Source: DATMER01 sp963741305 (GTDB lineage Bacteria; Acidobacteriota; Thermoanaerobaculia; Multivoradales; UBA5704). From it: a DNA stretch of 64,000 bases. A model generated the notes under the pieces. It was not told where the DNA came from and searched no databases. It was given only the letters and a program-made list of their open reading frames with translations. The stretch spans positions 62,001 through 126,000 of the forward strand of contig CAVUHL010000003.1 of NCBI GenBank assembly GCA_963741305.1, read 5' to 3'. This document shows positions 1 through 7,472 of this stretch, piece by piece. Numbering within the stretch: the first letter of the stretch is position 1; each line of letters begins with the position of its first letter. A program made the translations under genes and the position numbers.

Positions 1-36
1 ATCGGCTTCCTCGCAGCCCGCGGCGCCGTAACCGTC

Positions 37-726
37 ATGCTTGACGCTCTCTATCTCGTCCTGATCGAGCCGATCCGGTTCGTGCTGCTGTTCGTGCTCG
101 AGCAGGCCTACGCGGTGACCGGCAGCTACGGGCTCGCGATCATTGCCTTGAGCCTCGCGTTCAACCTGGCGCTCCTTCCGGCGTATCACCTGGCGGAGAA
201 GGTGCAGAGCCGGGAGAGGGCGATCCAGCGCCGGATGGCACCCAAGATGGAAGAGTTCAAGTTCGCCTTCAAGGGGGAGGAGCGCTACTGGATGATGCGC
301 GCCCTCTACCGGCAGCACGGGTACCACCCTGTCTATGCGTTGCGCGGGCTGCTCCCTCTGGCCATCCAGATCCCCTTCTTCATCGCGACGTTCGGCCTGT
401 TGTCGCACTACAAGCCGATCCTCGGTGAGGGGTTCCTGATGATCGAGGACCTCGGCCAGCCGGACCATCTCCTGTTCGGCGTCAACGTGCTGCCCATCGT
501 GATGACCTTGCTCAACGTGCTGGCCGTGCACCTCTATTCTTGGCAACTCCCCCACCGGGAGAAGGTCCAGAGTTACGTCATCGCGCTGGTCTTTCTGGTC
601 CTACTGTACAAGTCACCGGCGGGGCTGGTCCTCTACTGGACCGTCAACAACCTGATTTCCGTGTTCAAGAGCTTTGTCTATTCTTCCAGCCGAACCAAGG
701 TCATTGCGGAGCCCGAGCCATGCTGA
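37..726 (+). CDS. YidC/Oxa1-family membrane protein insertase (paralogue-like)
   Basis: Inner-membrane protein of the YidC/Oxa1/Alb3 family, which inserts or folds membrane proteins. The 229 residues contain only the conserved core: TM segments near residues 8-45, a positively charged cytoplasmic loop (about 55-100), a TM at about 104-122, and two C-terminal TMs (about 145-215) ending in the family-typical SPAGLVLYWTVNNL. The large periplasmic P1 domain of housekeeping YidC is absent. The frame is open to the left edge, so the start could lie outside; however another frame closes with TAA at 29-31, which fits an upstream gene ending just before ATG 37. The last codons overlap the next gene's ATG (ATGCTGA). 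Being operonic with two lipid/polymer phosphotransferase genes suggests a dedicated paralogue rather than the general insertase. Confidence 0.85.
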   Translation: MLDALYLVLIEPIRFVLLFVLEQAYAVTGSYGLAIIALSLAFNLALLPAYHLAEKVQSRERAIQRRMAPKMEEFKFAFKGEERYWMMRALYRQHGYHPVYALRGLLPLAIQIPFFIATFGLLSHYKPILGEGFLMIEDLGQPDHLLFGVNVLPIVMTLLNVLAVHLYSWQLPHREKVQSYVIALVFLVLLYKSPAGLVLYWTVNNLISVFKSFVYSSSRTKVIAEPEPC

Positions 727-2603
727 AGCGTCGATTCCACGAGATCCACGAAGTCATCGGTGAGCGACGGGGGACCCTGTTCGCTCTACTGGCGGCTTGT
801 GTCTATCTGGTTGTGTTTGCCGCGTTGCCCGCTTCACTGACCAAGTTCGAAGACAACATTGATGGCTTGCAAGGATATCCCTCATTCTTCATCGGCTTTG
901 TGCTGGCTTGCGCGATCCCGTACTTGCTGGTGGCTTTCCTGGTGTACCGGGTCTCTCCCCCAGGTCTGCGCACGGTCCTGATCTACGCCGGCCTCGTTTT
1001 CCTGCTGATCGCCATCATCTTCGGCTTTATCTACCAGATCGACGCCGGAGTGCTGGACCTCTTCAAGTTTTCCCAGCCGGAGGTCCTGAAGCCGTCGGCT
1101 GCGACGCTCGCCATTGACGCCGCGATCCTCCTTGGGTGTCTGGCGTTCGCCGGCTATGTCCTGATCCGCCACACAGCCTGGGTCCCGAACGGCTTGGTGA
1201 TCCTTGCGCTGGCCAGCCTGGCGATGCTGGCCATCAGCCTCTACTCGGTCCATGAACGGCTCAACCGCAAGTCGGAGGAGCAGAATTCGCAGGGCAAGAA
1301 CGTGCTGTTCAAATACTCGAAGCAGGGCAAGAACGTTCTCCTGGTCTTCGTCGACGGCGCGATGAGCGGATACCTGCCGGACATCTTCCGCGAAAACCCG
1401 TCCCTGCCGGCCAAATTCGCCGGTTTCACGTGGTACTCCAACATCGTGTCGACGGGCAACCGGACGCTGAATGGCCTTCCCGCGGTGTTCGGTGGTTTCG
1501 ACTACACGGTGTCCGAGATCAACCGCCGGCCGGGCTCGTCCCTGAAGGAAAAGGTGAGCTCCGCTTACAGGCTCTACGTGGAGAACTTCCACAAGAAGGG
1601 ATACCAGGTGCTCTATTCGGATCCCTTTTGGTTTGGGCTCGAGCGCAAGGGGGATTGCGAATACTTCAACGAGTTCTATGAGAAGAACGGGCAGGGCCGG
1701 TGCATCCACTCGATCGGCAAACAGGTCGCGGACAGGAAGGCTTCCGTGCGGGCCGGCAGGAGCACGGAGCTGTTCCTCGGCCTCGCCAAGCAGTACGTTG
1801 CCCTGAGCCTGTTCAAGATCGCCCCGAGGTCGCTCAAGGACTGGATCTATTCGGAGGGCAGGTGGCTGGGGCTTTCCTACGCCTGGAAGCAGAGGGAAGA
1901 CAAGTATCTCGACAATTACTTCAGCCTCGACAGCCTTGGAGCGTTCTCCGACACGTCAGCCCCGCGCAGCACATTCACTTTCATCACCACGGAGCTCACG
2001 CGCGCGCCCTTGTTCGTCAACGAGGACACCTGTATCCCGAACCGGGCCTTGACGGCCTCTGATCCACGGATCAAGGAGCTGCTGCAGCGCTACAAGGATG
2101 AGGACACCGTGGCGATCTACGAGACGACCAAGTGTGCCGTGCAGGGCCTCGCCAGGTTCATGGATTGGCTCCGGGCCAATGGCATCTACGACAACACGAT
2201 GGTCGTGCTCGCCTCCGACCATGGCTGGCTGTCGTACAACCCGTTGCTCAGCGGCCTGGGGGGAGCCAAGAATCAGCAGCGGTACTCCATGTTCCAGGCC
2301 TTTCTCATGGCAAAAGGTTTCAATGATTCCGCGCCGATCGCGGAGTCCAGGGAGTTCATCTCCAACGCGAACGTGCCGGGCCTCATCTGCGAGACCATTG
2401 GCGGGTGCTTCGACCGCGCCACGGGGAAGACCATCCGCCAGCAACCGTTGCTGGAACCGGTTCTGTTGCACGAGACGCCTTGGCAGGGCAAGAGCCAGAA
2501 AAAAGATGCCTTCATCATCGAGGCGATGTACCGGGTCAGTGGAGACGTCACCCGGCCCGAGAGCTGGCAGGAAGTGATGCCTCCTGAACGGGAGACCCCC
2601 TGA
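720..2603 (+). CDS. LtaS/sulfatase-family membrane phosphotransferase
   Basis: A 627-residue alkaline-phosphatase-superfamily enzyme. Residues about 20-190 form five or six TM helices; the remainder is an extracytoplasmic sulfatase-like domain. Visible metal and catalytic elements: FVDGAMSGYLP (metal Asp), NIVSTGNRTLNGLPAV (a Thr nucleophile candidate rather than the Cys/Ser of formylglycine sulfatases) and VVLASDHGW (metal Asp-His). A TM N-terminus plus Thr-type catalytic domain is the plan of lipoteichoic acid synthase and OpgB-type phosphoglycerol transferases. ATG 720 is chosen because it overlaps the upstream stop; an in-frame extension to 540 would lie inside the preceding gene. The next gene starts 8 bp downstream. 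Inferred role: transfer of phosphoglycerol-like groups to a surface polymer; the substrate is unknown. Confidence 0.75.
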   Translation: MLKRRFHEIHEVIGERRGTLFALLAACVYLVVFAALPASLTKFEDNIDGLQGYPSFFIGFVLACAIPYLLVAFLVYRVSPPGLRTVLIYAGLVFLLIAIIFGFIYQIDAGVLDLFKFSQPEVLKPSAATLAIDAAILLGCLAFAGYVLIRHTAWVPNGLVILALASLAMLAISLYSVHERLNRKSEEQNSQGKNVLFKYSKQGKNVLLVFVDGAMSGYLPDIFRENPSLPAKFAGFTWYSNIVSTGNRTLNGLPAVFGGFDYTVSEINRRPGSSLKEKVSSAYRLYVENFHKKGYQVLYSDPFWFGLERKGDCEYFNEFYEKNGQGRCIHSIGKQVADRKASVRAGRSTELFLGLAKQYVALSLFKIAPRSLKDWIYSEGRWLGLSYAWKQREDKYLDNYFSLDSLGAFSDTSAPRSTFTFITTELTRAPLFVNEDTCIPNRALTASDPRIKELLQRYKDEDTVAIYETTKCAVQGLARFMDWLRANGIYDNTMVVLASDHGWLSYNPLLSGLGGAKNQQRYSMFQAFLMAKGFNDSAPIAESREFISNANVPGLICETIGGCFDRATGKTIRQQPLLEPVLLHETPWQGKSQKKDAFIIEAMYRVSGDVTRPESWQEVMPPERETP

Positions 2604-2611
2604 GCCCGGCC

Positions 2612-3979
2612 ATGATGAGCTTCGATGCCGGATTCCGTCTGCTTCCTGTGCTCCTGTACCTGGATCCAGCCACTGGAAGCCTTCTGTTCTCTCTCGTGCT
2701 CGGGTCCGCGGCGGCTGCTTTCTTCGTGCTGAAGGGACTCCTCCACAAAGGACGGAGCCGCCTGTTCAAGATCGTCGGGAAGCACGAGGACGCCTCGGAT
2801 TCGAGTCATACGCTCGTCCTCTACAACGAAGGCAGGCAGTACCTCGGCACCTTCCGGCCGATCCTCCAGGAGCTGGCCAGGCGCAATATCAGCTGCCTGT
2901 ATCTGTCGAGCGATCCCGAAGACCCGCTGTTGAGCTTCAGCTCGGAGCTGGTCCAGACGAAGAACATCGGGAAGAGCTATGCCGCCTGGGCCTATCTCAA
3001 CACGTTGCGCGCCGACGTGGTCATGATGACGACTCCGGGCCTGGACGTGCTGCAGATCAAGCGCTCCAAGCACGTCGGGCACTACACGCACCTGATCCAC
3101 GCGCCCACGGACAAGGCTTTCAACCGCCCTTACTCTTTCGACTACTTTGACTCGGTCTTCATCTGCGGCAGCCACCAGGAGCGCACCATCCGCACCCTCG
3201 AGGCGATCCGCAAGTCCAGGCCGAAGCAGCTGATCCTGGCCGGCTGCGTCTACTATGACGAGCTGGCGGCCTCCTTCCGGCAAGGCCCTTCCAACCCGCA
3301 GGAACCGCAAGGTGAGGAGGGCGTGCTGCGTGTGCTGGTGGCGCCGACCTGGGGCAAGAACGGTCTGCTCACCCGGTACAATCTGCGCGTCATCAAGCCC
3401 CTGGTCGACGCCGGCTTTCAGGTCACTGTGCGTCCTCATCCGCAAAGCCTTACCGCGGAGCCCGAGCTCGTTGCCAGGCTTAAGAACGAGACCAGGAGCT
3501 ACCCCAACCTCCGGTGGGACGATTCCCCCAGTCCCCTGGCCGCCATGCAAGAGGCCGACGTCCTGGTCTCCGACATTTCGGGCATCATTTTCGATTACTG
3601 CTTCCTGACGGAACGGCCCGTCGTCACGCTGGAATTCCAGCCGGAGAAGCGAGGATTCGAAGCGAGCGATCTTCCATATGAGCCTTGGGAGCTCACAATC
3701 CTGGATCTCGTCGGAGAAAGGATCAAGGAAGCCGATTTCGATCGGCTCCCGGAGATCCTCACCCGGCAGGCCAGCGATTCCTCTCGCAAGGAGCAGATCC
3801 GCGCGATAAGAGATGAATTTGTCGTCAACTTCGGCAGTGCTGCCGTGCGGGTTGTCGATGAGTTGGGCAAGATTCTCCCGCAGAAGCAGGAAGATACCGC
3901 TCTCTCGAGTTCTCGCGCCGCTGTGATGGATGAACGGGCGCCGCACAGCCCGATGCAGGCTGTACGGCTCAAATGGTGA
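2612..3979 (+). CDS. CDP-glycerol glycerophosphotransferase-like (TagB/TagF family)
   Basis: A 455-residue protein with an N-terminal TM (about 25-42) and a GT-B-like domain. Motifs typical of the Glyphos_transf family: VLVAPTWGKNGL (about 245-257), VRPHPQSL (about 273-280) and ADVLVSDISGIIFDY (about 315-330), the last matching the nucleotide-diphosphate donor site. Family members add glycerol- or ribitol-phosphate from CDP-activated donors to wall teichoic acids or capsules. It lies 8 bp after the LtaS-like gene, so three genes probably make one membrane-linked phosphopolymer. ATG 2612 and the next codon are both Met. The C-terminal tail (about 430-455) is not conserved-looking. Confidence 0.75.
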   Translation: MMSFDAGFRLLPVLLYLDPATGSLLFSLVLGSAAAAFFVLKGLLHKGRSRLFKIVGKHEDASDSSHTLVLYNEGRQYLGTFRPILQELARRNISCLYLSSDPEDPLLSFSSELVQTKNIGKSYAAWAYLNTLRADVVMMTTPGLDVLQIKRSKHVGHYTHLIHAPTDKAFNRPYSFDYFDSVFICGSHQERTIRTLEAIRKSRPKQLILAGCVYYDELAASFRQGPSNPQEPQGEEGVLRVLVAPTWGKNGLLTRYNLRVIKPLVDAGFQVTVRPHPQSLTAEPELVARLKNETRSYPNLRWDDSPSPLAAMQEADVLVSDISGIIFDYCFLTERPVVTLEFQPEKRGFEASDLPYEPWELTILDLVGERIKEADFDRLPEILTRQASDSSRKEQIRAIRDEFVVNFGSAAVRVVDELGKILPQKQEDTALSSSRAAVMDERAPHSPMQAVRLKW

Positions 3980-3998
3980 CTGTAGCGTTGGTCAGGGC

Positions 3999-4937
3999 CT
4001 AGTGGTGCGTCGAATCTGACGGGTTCTTCTTCCCGGCCTGTAGGCTGGAGTGGATCAAGGCGATCCACGTCTTGGCGTCAATAGGGCCGGATTCCAAGGC
4101 CTTCCACTGCTCCGGCAGGCCAGCTGCCTGGATCTGCTCCAGGGTCTTCCCCGCCTCCATGGCCTTGCGGACGACCCCTGTCGTCGCCACCAGCATGCCG
4201 TGATACGTCTTTACATCCTCTATGGTTGAGAGCGGACCGTGGCCGGGGATCACCTTGGCATTGGCCGGGATTTTGGAGATCAGCTCACCCACGTTCTCGA
4301 CCAGGCCCTGGACGCTGCCGCCGTTCTCCAGGTCCACGAAGGGAAAGCGGCCGATGACGACGACATCGCCCGTGTGAACCACGTTGGACTTGGTGAAGAA
4401 GATGACGCTGTCGCCGTCCGTGTGGCCGTGCGGGTAAAAGACGGCCTTGATCTCTTCGCCGTTGAAGTGGACCGAGACCGAGTCCTCAAAAGTGATCACG
4501 GGCAGCCCGGCAGCCTTCATGGGCTCCACCTTGTTGCCACGTAGCGTAGTGCCGGACTCTAAGCGCTTCCTCACGTTGTCCTGGGCGATGATCGGCGCCT
4601 CGAGGCCGAATTGCGGGTTGCTTCCAGTATGATCACCGTGGTAGTGGGTGTTGAGGACGAATTTCAGCTTGCCCGGGTTGATCTCTTTGAGGGCAGCCCG
4701 GATCTTGTCGGCCAGCGGAGCGTACTGGTCGTCTACGATCAGGATGCCATCCGGTCCCGCGGACACGCCGATGTTGCCGCCCGCGCCTTGGAGCATGTAG
4801 ATGTTGCCGGAGACCGGCACTACCTTGACTTCCACCTTCGAGAAGTCTTGCTGGGCTACCGCGGGGGGCGCCGGGATGGCGAAAACCGCGGCCAAGGCCA
4901 GTCCGGCGGCAAGACCGGACCCTCTCAATCTGTTCAT
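3999..4937 (-). CDS. Secreted metallo-beta-lactamase-fold hydrolase
   Basis: 312 residues with a Sec signal peptide (about 1-28, AIPAPPAVAQ cleavage region). The MBL zinc signature NTHYHGDHTGSN is at about 117-128, with a further metal His in PHGHTDGDS and a GHGP motif near 232. The product is periplasmic. Its length and simple architecture fit the broad subclass-B-like/QuinoproteinRel-type MBL hydrolases; whether it attacks beta-lactams cannot be told. A good Shine-Dalgarno (GAGGAGG) precedes ATG 4937. It converges on the glycerophosphotransferase gene with only a 19-bp gap and appears monocistronic. Confidence 0.85.
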   Translation of the reverse strand: MNRLRGSGLAAGLALAAVFAIPAPPAVAQQDFSKVEVKVVPVSGNIYMLQGAGGNIGVSAGPDGILIVDDQYAPLADKIRAALKEINPGKLKFVLNTHYHGDHTGSNPQFGLEAPIIAQDNVRKRLESGTTLRGNKVEPMKAAGLPVITFEDSVSVHFNGEEIKAVFYPHGHTDGDSVIFFTKSNVVHTGDVVVIGRFPFVDLENGGSVQGLVENVGELISKIPANAKVIPGHGPLSTIEDVKTYHGMLVATTGVVRKAMEAGKTLEQIQAAGLPEQWKALESGPIDAKTWIALIHSSLQAGKKNPSDSTHH

Positions 4938-5395
4938 GAATACCTCCTCAGGTTTCAGAGATCAACAACCGGGCAAGACTCTAACATGGAGGCTCGGGAG
5001 ATTCTTATCCCTCGCTTCTGCTGTGCGAAGAAACTGCGCCCAGTCGAGGTCCGCCCCAGGCCAATTTATTGGAGCCGAAATCAGAGCAGAGGGCCCCCTG
5101 GCAAATCTACTTCGCGGAAAGGCTGCTTCGCAGGGTCAGGAGGCCGTCGAATCGGAAGGCTGGATCGTCTCGGGCAGGGGAGCCTTCGGCGACGGGGTGC
5201 GGCCGCGGAACGGCTGCACCCCGAACTCGATCATCTTCTCGCTGTCCTTGCCGTAGTGCTGGCGAACCCCAGAACAGGGTGCCTGCCGAATGTTCTAGGC
5301 CCTGGCGCTGTCCAAGTCTTTGGCCCGCGGTACACAGCTTGCAAGTTCTTCATCGGACTGGAAGTTAGAACGAACTTGAACAGCGACGAGGGAGA
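4938..5395. other. Intergenic stretch, no gene recognised
   Basis: This 458-bp gap separates divergent genes (the MBL hydrolase leftward, TspO rightward) and should carry both promoters. Open frames across it have no recognisable domain or ribosome-binding site and are continuations of antisense frames. No strong inverted repeat or RNA-gene signature was seen. Confidence 0.5.
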
Positions 5396-5884
5396 ATGGA
5401 GGATCTCTTGACCGGACGCCCCTGGCTCGCGCTTCTTGGATTCATCGCTCTTTGCTTCGCCGTTGCCGGCCTGGGCGGCTACTGGACGTCGCTCTCGCAG
5501 CCGGAGTGGTATGACCAACTCGCGAAGCCTTCCTGGACGCCGCCCTCCTGGCTCTTCGGTCCCGCCTGGACTGCCCTCTATCTGGCCATGGCGGTAGCGG
5601 CCTGGAGAGTCTGGCGGCAAGGCGGCTGGGCGAGACAACGCCGGCCGTTGACGTTCTTCCTGGTCCAGCTTCTCTTGAACCTGATCTGGTCAGGCCTTTT
5701 CTTCGGCTTGCGCTCGCCTGCCCTGGGCATGCTCGATATCGTCTTTCTCTGGCTCGCGATTCTCCTGACCCTGCTCGCCTTCCGCCGCGCCGACCACCTC
5801 GCCTCCTGGCTCTTCGTCCCCTACCTCCTCTGGGTCACTTTCGCCGCCGCGCTCAACTTCGCGATATGGAGGTTGAACGGGTAG
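5396..5884 (+). CDS. tspO: TspO/MBR-family tryptophan-rich sensory protein
   Basis: 162 residues, the usual TspO length, with five predicted TM helices (about 10-30, 48-68, 83-103, 107-127, 134-155). Family signatures are visible: WYDQLAKPSWTPPSWLFGPAW after TM1 and the Trp/Asn-rich LNLIWSGLFFGLRSP segment. TspO proteins bind tetrapyrroles and other hydrophobic ligands in the outer or inner membrane and are linked to stress or photo-oxidative regulation. ATG 5396 is preceded by GAGGGAG. The last 32 bp overlap the convergent XdhC-MocA gene. Confidence 0.9.
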   Translation: MEDLLTGRPWLALLGFIALCFAVAGLGGYWTSLSQPEWYDQLAKPSWTPPSWLFGPAWTALYLAMAVAAWRVWRQGGWARQRRPLTFFLVQLLLNLIWSGLFFGLRSPALGMLDIVFLWLAILLTLLAFRRADHLASWLFVPYLLWVTFAAALNFAIWRLNG

Positions 5885-7457
5885 CAGGTTCGGAATGGCG
5901 TCGCTCTTGCTGGTCAACATCCGTTGCAATCAGGCGCGAGAAGTTGTCAGGAGTATCCACGTCCACCTCACCGCCTTGGAAGGGTAGGAAGTGCGCCTCT
6001 GAAGCGTACCTCTTGATCACCTGCTTTGCGCCGGCCCCTCCTTCGAGCCGTGCCAGCTCGGCGAAGAGCGACCTGCCGAACAACGCCGGCACGCCAAAGC
6101 TCCCGTCATACGCCGAGGCGATGACGGGCGTGCCGGTGGCGCGGTGCGCCGCTGCGAGGTCAGAAATGACGCCGGCAGTGACGTGGGGTTGATCGCACAG
6201 CATGATGACGGCTGCGGCTGCGTTCGGATCCGCACCGAGAAGGCCTTCGAGCCCCGCGCCGATCGACGAGGCCATCCCGGTCTCCCAACGCGGATTCACC
6301 ACTTCTCGCACGTCGAGCCCCTCCAACTCGCGTCTCGACAGCTCCGCGTGTGCGCCTGTGACCACGACGACGGGAGAGCACCCCGCGCCCAGCGCAGCCA
6401 GTGCGGCGCGCCTGAGCAGGCTTTCGCCGCGGAATTGAAGGATCTGCTTCGGGCTGCCCATGCGGGAGGATGACCCCGCCGCCAGGATCACCGCGCCTAC
6501 GCGCTCGCCGTCAACCGGACTGCCGTGAATGGAGCCCTGGCGCTCGCGCAACATTCCGCCGCGCCGACCGTCCAGCACCGCGCGCATTTCCGCGACGATC
6601 GACAGCGCGACCTCGGCGGGTCCGTTCGCGCCGATGTCCAGACCGGCCGGTGAATGAAGGCGTGCCATCCCTTCGCTAGCGGCCAATTCCCTCAGCATCC
6701 GTTCGGTCCGCTTGCGGGGGCCCATGACTCCAATGTAGCGGGCGGGCGAGGCCAGCAGAAACCTGAGCAATGCCAGGTCATGCGAGTAATTGTGCGACAT
6801 CAGAAGCGTCATCGTCCGCGGAGTAATGCTGACGTGCCTCCCGACGTCTTCGGGGCGCGAGAGTGTGACCCTGTCAGCGATGGCAAACCGGGAACGGCTG
6901 GCCGGCCGGGCTTGTGCGTCGACGACCTCTGTCTGCCAACCCATATTACGCGCGAGCTCGACGATCGGCAGCGCGTCATGCCCGGCACCGAAGATGACGA
7001 GGGGGACGGGTGGCAGGAGCGTTTCGAAAAAGACCTGTGATGGAGCGTACACGGTAGCTACGGATACGGACGGAGCGTCAGGCCGCGCCTCGCAAGAACG
7101 CCTCAGCGCCTCGATATAAAGCGAGCCGGGGACAAGCGGTTCTACCAGCACCCGCACGATGCCGTTGCAGCCGAGCCCGAGTCCCCAGGCCTCCTCGTCG
7201 CTCGTCGAAGTGGTGTCGTACTCGACGAGCTTCGCCGCGCCCGTTCGTATGACGCGCTTCGCGTGCTCGATGACGTCGCTTTCGAGGCACCCGGCGCTGA
7301 TCGTTCCGGTGCTGGTCCCCGCTTCGCAGACCAGCATCCGCGCACCCGGGCGACGGTACGACGACCCTTCGACACTCACGACAGTCGCCAACGCGCACCG
7401 TTCGCCCCTGACGTTCGCCGCATCGAACGCTTCGACTAACGCTCGCACTTCGTTCAT
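5853..7457 (-). CDS. XdhC/CoxI-MocA fusion: molybdenum-cofactor maturation and insertion factor
   Basis: 534-residue fusion. Residues 1-290 form an XdhC/CoxI protein: N-terminal domain with SYRRPGARMLV and TISAGCLESDV, then a Rossmann domain (VIFGAGHDALPIVELARN). Residues about 318-515 form a MobA/MocA-like nucleotidyltransferase with VGAVILAAGSSSRMGSPKQ and a MLCDQPHV acid site. XdhC proteins bind Moco and promote its sulfuration and insertion into xanthine-dehydrogenase-type enzymes; MocA makes the cytosine dinucleotide form (MCD). The fusion lies directly downstream (15-bp gap) of a PaoABC-like enzyme, whose E. coli counterpart uses MCD, so it is probably the dedicated maturation factor. 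The last codons overlap the tspO end. Confidence 0.88.
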   Translation of the reverse strand: MNEVRALVEAFDAANVRGERCALATVVSVEGSSYRRPGARMLVCEAGTSTGTISAGCLESDVIEHAKRVIRTGAAKLVEYDTTSTSDEEAWGLGLGCNGIVRVLVEPLVPGSLYIEALRRSCEARPDAPSVSVATVYAPSQVFFETLLPPVPLVIFGAGHDALPIVELARNMGWQTEVVDAQARPASRSRFAIADRVTLSRPEDVGRHVSITPRTMTLLMSHNYSHDLALLRFLLASPARYIGVMGPRKRTERMLRELAASEGMARLHSPAGLDIGANGPAEVALSIVAEMRAVLDGRRGGMLRERQGSIHGSPVDGERVGAVILAAGSSSRMGSPKQILQFRGESLLRRAALAALGAGCSPVVVVTGAHAELSRRELEGLDVREVVNPRWETGMASSIGAGLEGLLGADPNAAAAVIMLCDQPHVTAGVISDLAAAHRATGTPVIASAYDGSFGVPALFGRSLFAELARLEGGAGAKQVIKRYASEAHFLPFQGGEVDVDTPDNFSRLIATDVDQQERRHSEPATRSTSISRS

Positions 7458-7472
7458 CAGTGACTCCTTCGC

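Noticed and set aside
2273..3946. 557-codon antisense ORF over the sulfatase and TagF-like genes
   Set aside because: High-GC antisense shadow; the plus-strand genes have clear family motifs and coupling.
4611..5411. 266-codon plus-strand ORF
   Set aside because: Antisense to the MBL gene in its first half, no RBS, no recognisable domain.
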